From: an uncultured Verrucomicrobia subdivision 3 bacterium
Lineage (GTDB): Bacteria; Verrucomicrobiota; Verrucomicrobiia; Limisphaerales; UBA11358
Direction: 5' to 3'
DNA: 58,544 bases
NCBI GenBank assembly: GCA_903827955.1
Contig: CAIKKJ010000101.1
Span: 1 to 58,544, forward strand
Position 1 is the first letter of the stretch. Each line of letters starts with the position of its first letter. This document shows positions 51,827 to 58,544 of this stretch, in pieces. The notes beneath the pieces were generated by a model, which saw only the letters and a list, made by a program, of their open reading frames with translations, was not told the DNA's origin and ran no database searches. The translations under genes and the position numbers were made by a program.

Positions 51827-52966
51827 GTGGGCGTGTCTCTCAAAATTGGCGACCAGATTTCCCTGACCATCCACGACCTCGCGTTCGGCGGCGAAGGCGT
51901 GGGGCGCATTGATGAATTTGTGGTGTTCGTGCCCTTCGTCATCACCGGCGAAACGGCGGAGGTGGAAATCATCGAAGTGAAAAAGAATTTTGCCCGCGCG
52001 AAATTGCTGCACATCACCACGGCCTCGCCGCAGCGCGTCGCGCCGGAATGCCGTTACTACACGCAATGCGGCGGCTGCCAATATCAGCACATTGATTACG
52101 CGGCGCAGTTGCAATTCAAGCACAAGCAGATTTCGGACTTGTTCGAGCGTGTCGGAAAAATTTCGCCGGAACGCGTCGCGCCGGTGCTCCCCTGCCCGGC
52201 ACCGTATCATTATCGCAACCGCATCATGATCCGCAGCCAATGGAACGGCCCGGCCAAGAAGCTGGAGATCGGTTTCATCCGCGCGGACAACAATTTTGTG
52301 CAGGATATCGAAGAATGTAAAATCGCGGAGCCGCCGTTGAACGAGCAAATCACGCACGTCCGGGCGAATCCGCCGCCGCGTGGCGGGTTGAAAGTCGTTT
52401 TGCGCGTGCAGCCGGAAGGCTGGGTCGTGCCGAAGGATTCGTTTTTCCAAAATAATTTTTTTCTGCTGCCAGAGTTGGTCAGCACGGTGAAGAATTTTCT
52501 CAAGGACAGCGGCGCGCGGCATTTGATTGATCTGTATTGTGGCGTGGGCTTCTTTGGCATCGAAGCGGCGGGCGCGGTGAAAAGTTTTGTCGGTGTGGAA
52601 TATGACCAGATGGCCATCCGTGCGGCGCGGGAAAACGCAGCGTCACGCAAAATTAACAATGGTGAATTCATCGCCGCCAAATCAGAGGAAGCGCTGCCGG
52701 AGCTGCTGAAAAAATTTCCCGTGGACCAGACCGCCGTGCTGCTCGACCCGCCGCGCAAAGGTTGCTGGCCGTCGCTGCTGGAATTACTGCGCGCGACGCG
52801 GCCGGCCCAGGTGATTTACGTCTCGTGTCATCCGGCGACGATGGCGCGGGATTTGAACGTTTTGTGCGCGGACGGTGTCTTTGAACTGGCGCGGGTGCAA
52901 CCGCTGGACATGTTTCCGCAAACGCAGCATGTCGAATGTGTGGCGGATTTGCGCCGCCGAAACTGA
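51827..52966 (+). CDS. RNA uracil-5 methyltransferase (RumA/TrmA-like)
   Basis: A 379-residue enzyme with an N-terminal TRAM domain (GDQISLTIHDLAFGGEGVGR), a Cys cluster (CRYYTQCGGCQYQH and CPAP) that suggests a [4Fe-4S] cluster as in RumA, and a SAM fold (LIDLYCGVGFFGIEAAGA, GVEYDQMAIRAARENA). The catalytic motif reads VSCHPATMARDL, where most relatives have SCNP, so His replaces Asn after the nucleophilic Cys. It methylates U in 23S rRNA or tRNA. Two GTG codons (51827, 51833) could start it; I used the first. Confidence 0.92.
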   Translation: MGVSLKIGDQISLTIHDLAFGGEGVGRIDEFVVFVPFVITGETAEVEIIEVKKNFARAKLLHITTASPQRVAPECRYYTQCGGCQYQHIDYAAQLQFKHKQISDLFERVGKISPERVAPVLPCPAPYHYRNRIMIRSQWNGPAKKLEIGFIRADNNFVQDIEECKIAEPPLNEQITHVRANPPPRGGLKVVLRVQPEGWVVPKDSFFQNNFFLLPELVSTVKNFLKDSGARHLIDLYCGVGFFGIEAAGAVKSFVGVEYDQMAIRAARENAASRKINNGEFIAAKSEEALPELLKKFPVDQTAVLLDPPRKGCWPSLLELLRATRPAQVIYVSCHPATMARDLNVLCADGVFELARVQPLDMFPQTQHVECVADLRRRN

Positions 52967-53008
52967 ACTTGCCAACGCGCTGCCATTGCCGCCAAACTGG
53001 AAAACCCG

Positions 53009-55948
53009 ATGCCAAAAGAAAATCAAACCGACCCAAGGAAAAGTTTTGTGCCCCTGCTGCTGCCGTGGCTGCTGGGCGCGGCAATGTTCGGCGTGTATTG
53101 GTTCACGCTGAACCGCTGGATCACACTGGCCAACGTCGGCCAGGTGGCGCAAGTGGCGGGCTACATCTGGCAACCGCAGCTTTACAGTCCGCTGCTGTAT
53201 CTGGCCACACTGCCGTTCCACTGGATTTCGCCGGCCAAACTTCCGCTGGCTTTGAATTTATTTTCTGCCGGCTGTGCCGCGTTGGTGCTGGTGCTGCTGG
53301 CGCGCTGCGTGGCGCTGTTGCCGCAGGACCGCACGGAACCGCAACGGCAGCGCGAGAAAAGCGACTTCAGCTTTCTCACCGGCTGGCAATCTTTTTTCCC
53401 GCCGCTGCTCGCGGTGCTTATGCTGGGCTTGCAACTGACTTTCTGGAAACACGCCACCAGCTTCACCGGCGAGACCTTTGACCTGTTAATCTTCGCTTCA
53501 ATCCTCTGGCTGCTGCTGGAATACCGGCTGGATGAAAAAGAATGGCGGATGATCACGGCGGTGGTGGCCTGCGGCGCGGGCATCGCCGAAAACTGGATGT
53601 TCCTCGGCTTCTTCCCGATTTTTCTGGCCGCGATCATCTGGACGAAAAAACTGGAGTTTTTCAACGTGCGTTTCCTCATCCGGCTGACCTTGTGCGGGCT
53701 GGCGGGAATGTCGCTGCTGCTGTTGCTGCCGTTGGTGGCAAAGTTCACCTCCGAGTTCAAGATCGGCATCTGGGATGCGATGCGGCCGAACATTCGCATT
53801 GACTGGCAGGTTTTGAAATCCATCAAGGAAAGCGATGTTCGCGTCCACCTCGCGCTGGCGGGACTGTCCACGCTGCTGCCATTGCTGCTGATGTCCATCC
53901 GTTGGAGCTCCAGCTACGGCGACAACAGCCGGATTGGCACCGCACTGGCCAGCACAATGGTGCACTTCGTCCACGCGGCGGTTTTTTCTGTCTGCGTGTG
54001 GGTGCTGCTTGACCCGCAATTCAGCCCGCAGCAACTCTTGAACACGCCGGCGCTCACGCTGAATTTCCTCGCCGCGTTGAGCATCGGCTATTGCTGCGGC
54101 TACTGCCTGCTGGTGTTCGGCCGCAAGCCGGTGGCTTCTCGCCGCGATTCAAATCCGTTGCCCATTTTTCCGCCGGCATTGATGTGGCTGTGCCCGGTGA
54201 TCATCGGCTTCACCGTTGTCTGCGCCACCTTGACCGTCGGCACCTTGATTTACAAAAACCGCCCAATCATCAAACAAATCAACAGCGACACGCTGCTGAA
54301 ATTTGCCCAATTCACCACGGAAAGCTTGCCCAAAAAAGGCGCGATTGTCCTGTGCGACAGCGACACCCCCGGCCAGGATCAACCGCTGCGCGCCATTCTG
54401 ATTCAGGCCGCCGTGGACCGTGAAAACCGCGCTCAGGATTTCGTCCTGCTCGACACCATGGCGCTCAACTGGCCGCCTTACCACCAGCACGTCCACTTGA
54501 AACACGGAGCAAAATTCCCCCTTACCGTCAAACCGGACGACGCGAACGGCATCAGCCCATTGAAGCTGCTGACATTGCTCGACTCGCTCGCCAAGTCAAA
54601 CGCACTTTGCTACCTGCATCCGAGCTACGGTTATTATTTTGAGGAGTTCTACCCGGAAGCGCACGGCTTGGCCTATCCGCTGAAAAAACTACCCGAAGAC
54701 ACCATCCTGCCGCCGCCGCTGGAAAAAAATCTGGCCGCCGAAAATGAAATTTTCTGGGACAAGGTCGTGGCCGAACTGGAACCGGCCGTGCAAAAAGCTC
54801 TCGTCAAGCCCGCCCCCACCAAGCCAAAAAACATTTTTGAATGGCTGTTGATGCATCTGCATCCCGCGCCGGAAACTGATCAAAACGCCATCCTCGCCGG
54901 CATGTTCTGTTCGCGCAGCCTCAATGACTGGGGCGTGCAACTGCAACGAGCGGGCGAACTGGAAAAAGCCGCGAAACGGTTCCAGCAGGCCAAACATCTC
55001 AATCCCGACAACATCGTCGCCGACATCAACCTCGCCTTCAACGAAAGTTTGCGCGCCGGTCGGCCGCTAGAAATCAACCCCGCCCGCGTCAACGCCGACC
55101 AGTTCGGAAAATACCGCAACTGGAACGAAGTCGTCACTGCCAACGGCCCGTTCGATGACATTAGCTTCAGCTTTGAAGCCGGTTACCAGTTCACCCAAAA
55201 CGGATTTCTCCGGCAAGCTGCCAACCAGTTCACCCGCGTCCGCCAGCTCGCCCCGGAAAACCTCGCCACGCGGCTCCAGCTCGCCCAAATCTATGTCTTC
55301 AACCATCTGGCCGACCGCGCGTTGGAAGCCATCCACGACCCGCTTACACAACCATTGAAGTTCGGCCTGAACGAAAAAAATTCCACCGGTCTCAATGTTC
55401 TTGCCGCTTCCGCTCATTTCCAAAAAAACGAAGTCGCCGACGGCACCGACCTGCTAGAAATCGAAATCAGCCGCCATCCCGAAGACGATGCGTTGCTCAC
55501 CGCCGCCACTCAAGTCTATTTCACCCGGGGACTTTTCACCAACGCTCTACACATCATCAACCACAAACTTACGCGGACACCAGACGACGTCACCTGGCTG
55601 TTCGGCAAGGGCTACGCCTGCATTCAGCTCGGTGCCTACGAAGATTCCATCAAGGCCATGACCCGCGTTCTCGCGCTTCAGACCAACGATGCCAGCGCCC
55701 GTTTCAACCGCGCCCTCGCCTATTTCAAAAGCGAAAATTATGACCAGGCGCGGCTGGATTACAGCGCCTTGCAAGCCACTTACACCAACTCATTCGCCGT
55801 CGCCTACGGCCTCGGCGAAATTGCCTGGCACAAAAAAGAAAACTCCGAGGCGCTCCGCAATTACGAAATTTACCTCGCCAACGCCCCGACCAACTCGCCG
55901 GAATTCATAGCCGTCCGCGACCGCGTGGCCCAGTTGCGCGGCAAATGA
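53009..55948 (+). CDS. DUF2723 membrane protein with TPR C-terminus
   Basis: A 979-residue protein. The N-terminal 420 residues hold about ten hydrophobic helices (VPLLLPWLLGAAMFGVYWF, LPLALNLFSAGCAALVLVLL, IGYCCGYCLLVFG and others) and the ATSFTGETFDLLIFA-type loop of DUF2723, a group related to protein O-mannosyltransferases (GT-C fold). From about residue 620 TPR helices follow (NDWGVQLQRAGELEKAAKRF, AINQFTRVRQL-like, DDVTWLFGKGYACIQLGAYE). Lipid-linked sugar donor glycosylation of secreted proteins is likely. It overlaps the following GT4 gene by 4 bases, indicating one operon. Confidence 0.88.
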   Translation: MPKENQTDPRKSFVPLLLPWLLGAAMFGVYWFTLNRWITLANVGQVAQVAGYIWQPQLYSPLLYLATLPFHWISPAKLPLALNLFSAGCAALVLVLLARCVALLPQDRTEPQRQREKSDFSFLTGWQSFFPPLLAVLMLGLQLTFWKHATSFTGETFDLLIFASILWLLLEYRLDEKEWRMITAVVACGAGIAENWMFLGFFPIFLAAIIWTKKLEFFNVRFLIRLTLCGLAGMSLLLLLPLVAKFTSEFKIGIWDAMRPNIRIDWQVLKSIKESDVRVHLALAGLSTLLPLLLMSIRWSSSYGDNSRIGTALASTMVHFVHAAVFSVCVWVLLDPQFSPQQLLNTPALTLNFLAALSIGYCCGYCLLVFGRKPVASRRDSNPLPIFPPALMWLCPVIIGFTVVCATLTVGTLIYKNRPIIKQINSDTLLKFAQFTTESLPKKGAIVLCDSDTPGQDQPLRAILIQAAVDRENRAQDFVLLDTMALNWPPYHQHVHLKHGAKFPLTVKPDDANGISPLKLLTLLDSLAKSNALCYLHPSYGYYFEEFYPEAHGLAYPLKKLPEDTILPPPLEKNLAAENEIFWDKVVAELEPAVQKALVKPAPTKPKNIFEWLLMHLHPAPETDQNAILAGMFCSRSLNDWGVQLQRAGELEKAAKRFQQAKHLNPDNIVADINLAFNESLRAGRPLEINPARVNADQFGKYRNWNEVVTANGPFDDISFSFEAGYQFTQNGFLRQAANQFTRVRQLAPENLATRLQLAQIYVFNHLADRALEAIHDPLTQPLKFGLNEKNSTGLNVLAASAHFQKNEVADGTDLLEIEISRHPEDDALLTAATQVYFTRGLFTNALHIINHKLTRTPDDVTWLFGKGYACIQLGAYEDSIKAMTRVLALQTNDASARFNRALAYFKSENYDQARLDYSALQATYTNSFAVAYGLGEIAWHKKENSEALRNYEIYLANAPTNSPEFIAVRDRVAQLRGK

Positions 55949-57126
55949 CCGGCGCCATGCGCGTCACCCACATCATCACCCGGCTCGTGATTGGCGGCGC
56001 GCAGGAAAACACCCTCGCCACCATCCGCGGCCTGCGGGCGAAATCCGGAATTGAAGTAAATTTAATTTCCGGCCCGACCGTCGGCCCCGAAGGTTCGCTC
56101 GAAGATGATGCGGCAAACATTCCCGGACTGCTCACGCTTGTTCCCGAACTCATCCGCCCCGTCCATCCGCTGAAAGATTTTATCGCGCTCCGCAAATTGG
56201 AAAAAATCCTGCGCGAACAAAAACCCGACCTCGTCCACACCCACAGCGGCAAGGCGGGCATCCTCGGGCGCCTCGCCGCGAAACGCGCCGGCGTGCCGGT
56301 CATCATTCATCACATCCACGGCCCGTCGTTCGGAAATTTCCAGGGCGCGTTCGCCAACTTTGTTTTCACCGCCGCCGAACGTCACGCCTCACGCGTCACG
56401 GATCATTTTTTCTGCTCCGCAGGCGCGATGACGAAACTCTATCTCGCCGCCGGAATTGGCAAGCCGGAAATGTTCACACGCATCTTCAGCGGCTTTGATT
56501 TGGAACCATTTCTGAATTCCACCAACGACCTCGCTTTGCGAAAAAAACTCGGCCTCGCAGAAAACCATTTCGTCATCGGCAAAATCGCACGCCTCTTCAA
56601 ACTCAAAGGCCACGCCGACCTGCTCGCCGCGTTCGCCAAAATTCTCCCGCACGTTCCGCACGCGCGCCTGCTGTTCATCGGCGACGGCGCGCTGCGCGGC
56701 GAAATTGAAAATCAGATCCGCGCGCTCGGTCTCGACGGCAAAGTCATTTTCACCGGCCTCGTCCCGCCTGGCGACGTCGCACGCTACGTCGGCCTCATGG
56801 ATTGCCTCGCGCATCTTTCGTATCGCGAGGCGTTGTCGCGCGCCTTGCCGCAGGCGTTGGCGGCCGGCAAGCCGGTCGTTGCCTATGATTTCGACGGCGC
56901 GGATGAAGTTTGCTTGGAAAACGAAACTGGCTTCATCGTCCGCACCGGCAATACTGACGCGGCGGCGGAAAAATTGCTGCTGCTTGCCCGCAATTCCGAA
57001 CTGCGCTCCAAGTTTGGTTTAAATGGAAAAAACTTCGTCCGTGAAAATTTCTCCGTCGAAAAAATGGTGGACGACCAATACAATGTTTACCTGAATCTGG
57101 CCGCCAAACGCGGCATACGCGCGTGA
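55945..57126 (+). CDS. Glycosyltransferase family 4
   Basis: A 393-residue GT-B enzyme. RVTHIITRLVIGGAQENTL is the N-terminal start with the glycine-rich loop. The donor site is FVIGKIARLFKLKGHADLLA and LSYREALSRALPQALAAGKP, with the E-x7-E-like acid pair. VHTHSGKAGILGRLAAKRAG is typical of GT4 enzymes of surface polysaccharide. Coupled by ATGA to the DUF2723 gene and by GTGA to the next gene. Confidence 0.92.
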   Translation: MTGAMRVTHIITRLVIGGAQENTLATIRGLRAKSGIEVNLISGPTVGPEGSLEDDAANIPGLLTLVPELIRPVHPLKDFIALRKLEKILREQKPDLVHTHSGKAGILGRLAAKRAGVPVIIHHIHGPSFGNFQGAFANFVFTAAERHASRVTDHFFCSAGAMTKLYLAAGIGKPEMFTRIFSGFDLEPFLNSTNDLALRKKLGLAENHFVIGKIARLFKLKGHADLLAAFAKILPHVPHARLLFIGDGALRGEIENQIRALGLDGKVIFTGLVPPGDVARYVGLMDCLAHLSYREALSRALPQALAAGKPVVAYDFDGADEVCLENETGFIVRTGNTDAAAEKLLLLARNSELRSKFGLNGKNFVRENFSVEKMVDDQYNVYLNLAAKRGIRA

Positions 57127-58118
57127 CTTTCCCCTTCAACTTTTTCACTACCGCCTTCGCAGGTGCGTTTCTCACCACGCTCCTCGCGTTACCGCTCTGG
57201 CGTCGCTGGTGCCTGCGGACCAACCTGCTCGACGATCCGCGGGATGGAAAAAATTACGACGCGCCAAAAATCCACGACACCGCCACGCCCCTCGCCGGCG
57301 GTTTCGCCGTGCTCACGGGAATATTACTTCCGCTGCTCGCTGGCACGATCTTCATCCAGCTTGGCTTGGTAAAAATCTCCTTTGCTGGCCTGATCGCGCA
57401 CGGACTGGACAAACGCGGACTGGAACTCGCCGCCATCGCGATCGGCGGCATTGCCATCACGCTGCTCGGCTGGATCGATGACAAGCACGAATTAAAACCG
57501 CTGCCGAAATTAATCGGCCAGTTTCTGGTGGCACTGCTCGTCGCCACTGTTTGCAAGCGCATCACGCTGTTTGTTCACAGCGATATTTTCAGCTACACCA
57601 TCACAGTGCTCTGGGTGCTCACGGTCATCAACGCCTTCAACTTCATGGACAACATGAACGGCCTGTGCGCCGGCCTCGGCGCGATTGGCGCGTTTATTTT
57701 TGCGCTCATCGCGGCGGCGGGCGGCGAATACCTCGTCGCGCTCACGGGCTTCCTGATGTGCGGCGCGCTCGTCGGATTTTTACCGTGGAATTTTCCGAAC
57801 GCTCGTTCGTTTCTCGGCGATGCCGGCAGCCACCTCGTCGGCTACCTGCTCGCAGTGATGGCAATTCTTCCGCATTTCTATACGAAGAAAAACCCGCATC
57901 CGCTTGCCGTGCTGGCGCCGCTGCTCGTGCTGGCGATTCCGTTGATTGACATCGCGCAAGTCAGCCTGCTCCGCACGCTGAACAAAAAACCGTTTTGGAT
58001 TGGCGACACGAACCATCTTTCGCACCGGCTCGTCCGCGCCGGCTGCAGCAAAACTTCCGCCGTGCTACTGCTCTGGCTCGCCGCCGCCGCACTCGGCGCG
58101 CTGGCGTGCTGCTTGTGA
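57123..58118 (+). CDS. WecA/MraY-type polyprenyl-P sugar-1-P transferase
   Basis: A 331-residue membrane enzyme, GTG start overlapping the GT4 stop. About ten helices. LGWIDDKHELKPLPKLIGQ and INAFNFMDNMNGLCAG carry the acidic motifs of the MraY/WecA family (FMDNMNG replaces the usual NxxDGxDG form), and NARSFLGDAGSHLVGYL is the conserved loop. It transfers a sugar-1-phosphate to undecaprenyl phosphate, the first step of glycan assembly. It is the last gene of the glycan operon before a palindromic repeat. Confidence 0.9.
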   Translation: MTFPFNFFTTAFAGAFLTTLLALPLWRRWCLRTNLLDDPRDGKNYDAPKIHDTATPLAGGFAVLTGILLPLLAGTIFIQLGLVKISFAGLIAHGLDKRGLELAAIAIGGIAITLLGWIDDKHELKPLPKLIGQFLVALLVATVCKRITLFVHSDIFSYTITVLWVLTVINAFNFMDNMNGLCAGLGAIGAFIFALIAAAGGEYLVALTGFLMCGALVGFLPWNFPNARSFLGDAGSHLVGYLLAVMAILPHFYTKKNPHPLAVLAPLLVLAIPLIDIAQVSLLRTLNKKPFWIGDTNHLSHRLVRAGCSKTSAVLLLWLAAAALGALACCL

Positions 58119-58121
58119 CTG

Positions 58122-58266
58122 GGTAGGGATGGCGCGCTGCGCCGTCCCCGCCCGGAGCGAAGCGCAGGGCGGAACGAACGTGGTTGGATAGGCGTCCTCA
58201 CAGTGCGATTCCGTCGCCTGACGCTGCGCTCGGCGACGGGGAACGGCGCAGCGCGCCGTCCCTACC
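58122..58266. repeat. Long palindromic element with terminal inverted repeats
   Basis: The left end GGTAGGGATGGCGCGCTGCG (from 58122) and the right end (to 58266, ending GCGCGCCGTCCCTACC) are nearly complementary over about 27 bases, and each also folds on itself around GCGC. Between them lie GCCC/GGGC and CCGTCGCC/GGCGACGG hairpins. The organisation resembles the smaller element at 2054, including the GCGCTGCG core. It fills most of the gap between the WecA-like gene and the YmdB-like gene. No transposase is near. Confidence 0.75.
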
Positions 58267-58327
58267 AATTTCCGCCGCTGCCATTTTCTTGCGTGTGTTT
58301 CGTGTGTTTCGTGTTTAAATCTCCGCC

Positions 58328-58544
58328 GTGAAAATCCTGTTCATCGGCGACATCGTGGGCGAACCCGGACGGCGCGCCGTCAAGACATTGCTCCCGAAAC
58401 TGCGGGAGCAGCACGCGCTTGATTTCGTCATCGCCAACGGAGAAAACTCCGCCGGCGGCAACGGCATCACGCCGGACATCGCCACGGAACTTTTTGGTTA
58501 TGGCGTAGACGTCATCACCACCGGCGATCATTTGTGGGATCAAA
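58328..58544 (+). CDS. YmdB-family metallophosphoesterase, 5' part
   Basis: The gene runs off the right edge after 72 codons. GTG start at 58328: MKILFIGDIVGEPGRRAV, then DFVIANGENSAGGNGITPD and VDVITTGDHLWDQ. The GDIVG and NGEN/GDHxWD motifs supply the metal ligands of YmdB (TIGR00282), a cAMP phosphodiesterase linked to biofilm and RNA control in Bacillus. The rest is outside the window. Confidence 0.93.
   Translation, partial: MKILFIGDIVGEPGRRAVKTLLPKLREQHALDFVIANGENSAGGNGITPDIATELFGYGVDVITTGDHLWDQ

Noticed and set aside
1-58544. CRISPR arrays, prophage or insertion sequences
   Set aside because: No regularly spaced direct repeats, integrase, transposase or phage structural genes were found.

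Overview
The window comes from a GC-rich Gram-negative bacterium that looks like a member of the Verrucomicrobiota (a Pedosphaera/Limisphaerales-type lineage is my guess). The clues are a prepilin-type protein with an [20 protein letters not shown] start and an H-X9-DG-like tail, an autotransporter-associated beta-strand-repeat protein, a sialate O-acetylesterase, a DUF2723/TPR membrane protein, a XylR-type AraC regulator, and branched palindromic repeats between genes. No rRNA, CRISPR array, prophage or insertion sequence was seen. One tRNA gene (Ala, GGC) is present.

Left part (1-3.7 kb): the end of a cysteine desulfurase, a LysR regulator divergent from a pirin, then small redox or stress-type genes (YceI, flavodoxin fold). 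From 3.7 to 22.5 kb nearly everything is on the minus strand and is dominated by multiheme c-type cytochromes. In transcription order this run holds a GT4 glycosyltransferase, an 11-heme cytochrome c/b membrane protein, pyruvate carboxylase, a 9-heme cytochrome c/b membrane protein, hemA (interrupted by an in-frame TAA), and a tetraheme secreted cytochrome. A tight five-gene operon follows: NHL lipoprotein, 11-heme lipoprotein, outer-membrane beta-barrel, second NHL lipoprotein, 12-heme secreted cytochrome. A GT2 glycosyltransferase ends the run. A separate minus-strand pair at 25.8-27.7 kb encodes a seven-heme NapC/NirT-type membrane cytochrome that resembles Geobacter ImcH, and a monoheme cytochrome c.

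Together these genes carry 55 haem-binding motifs by my count. They give every stage of a plausible extracellular electron transfer chain: quinol oxidation at the inner membrane (two CbcL-like proteins, one ImcH-like), a periplasmic shuttle, a porin-cytochrome conduit through the outer membrane, and candidate surface cytochromes. This is the main discovery candidate. The function is inferred from architecture, not shown.

Right part (27.8-58.5 kb): mostly carbohydrate and housekeeping functions. These include a sialate O-acetylesterase, a GH5 glycosidase, a galactose uptake and phosphorylation cluster (SSS symporter, small membrane protein, galK), a secreted S53 protease, rRNA methyltransferases, two peroxiredoxins, a CDP-alcohol phosphatidyltransferase, and a surface-glycan cluster (DUF2723/TPR protein, GT4, WecA/MraY-type transferase). 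A small AT-richer two-gene islet lies at 34.6-35.5 kb. Intrinsic terminators are clear after many of these units.
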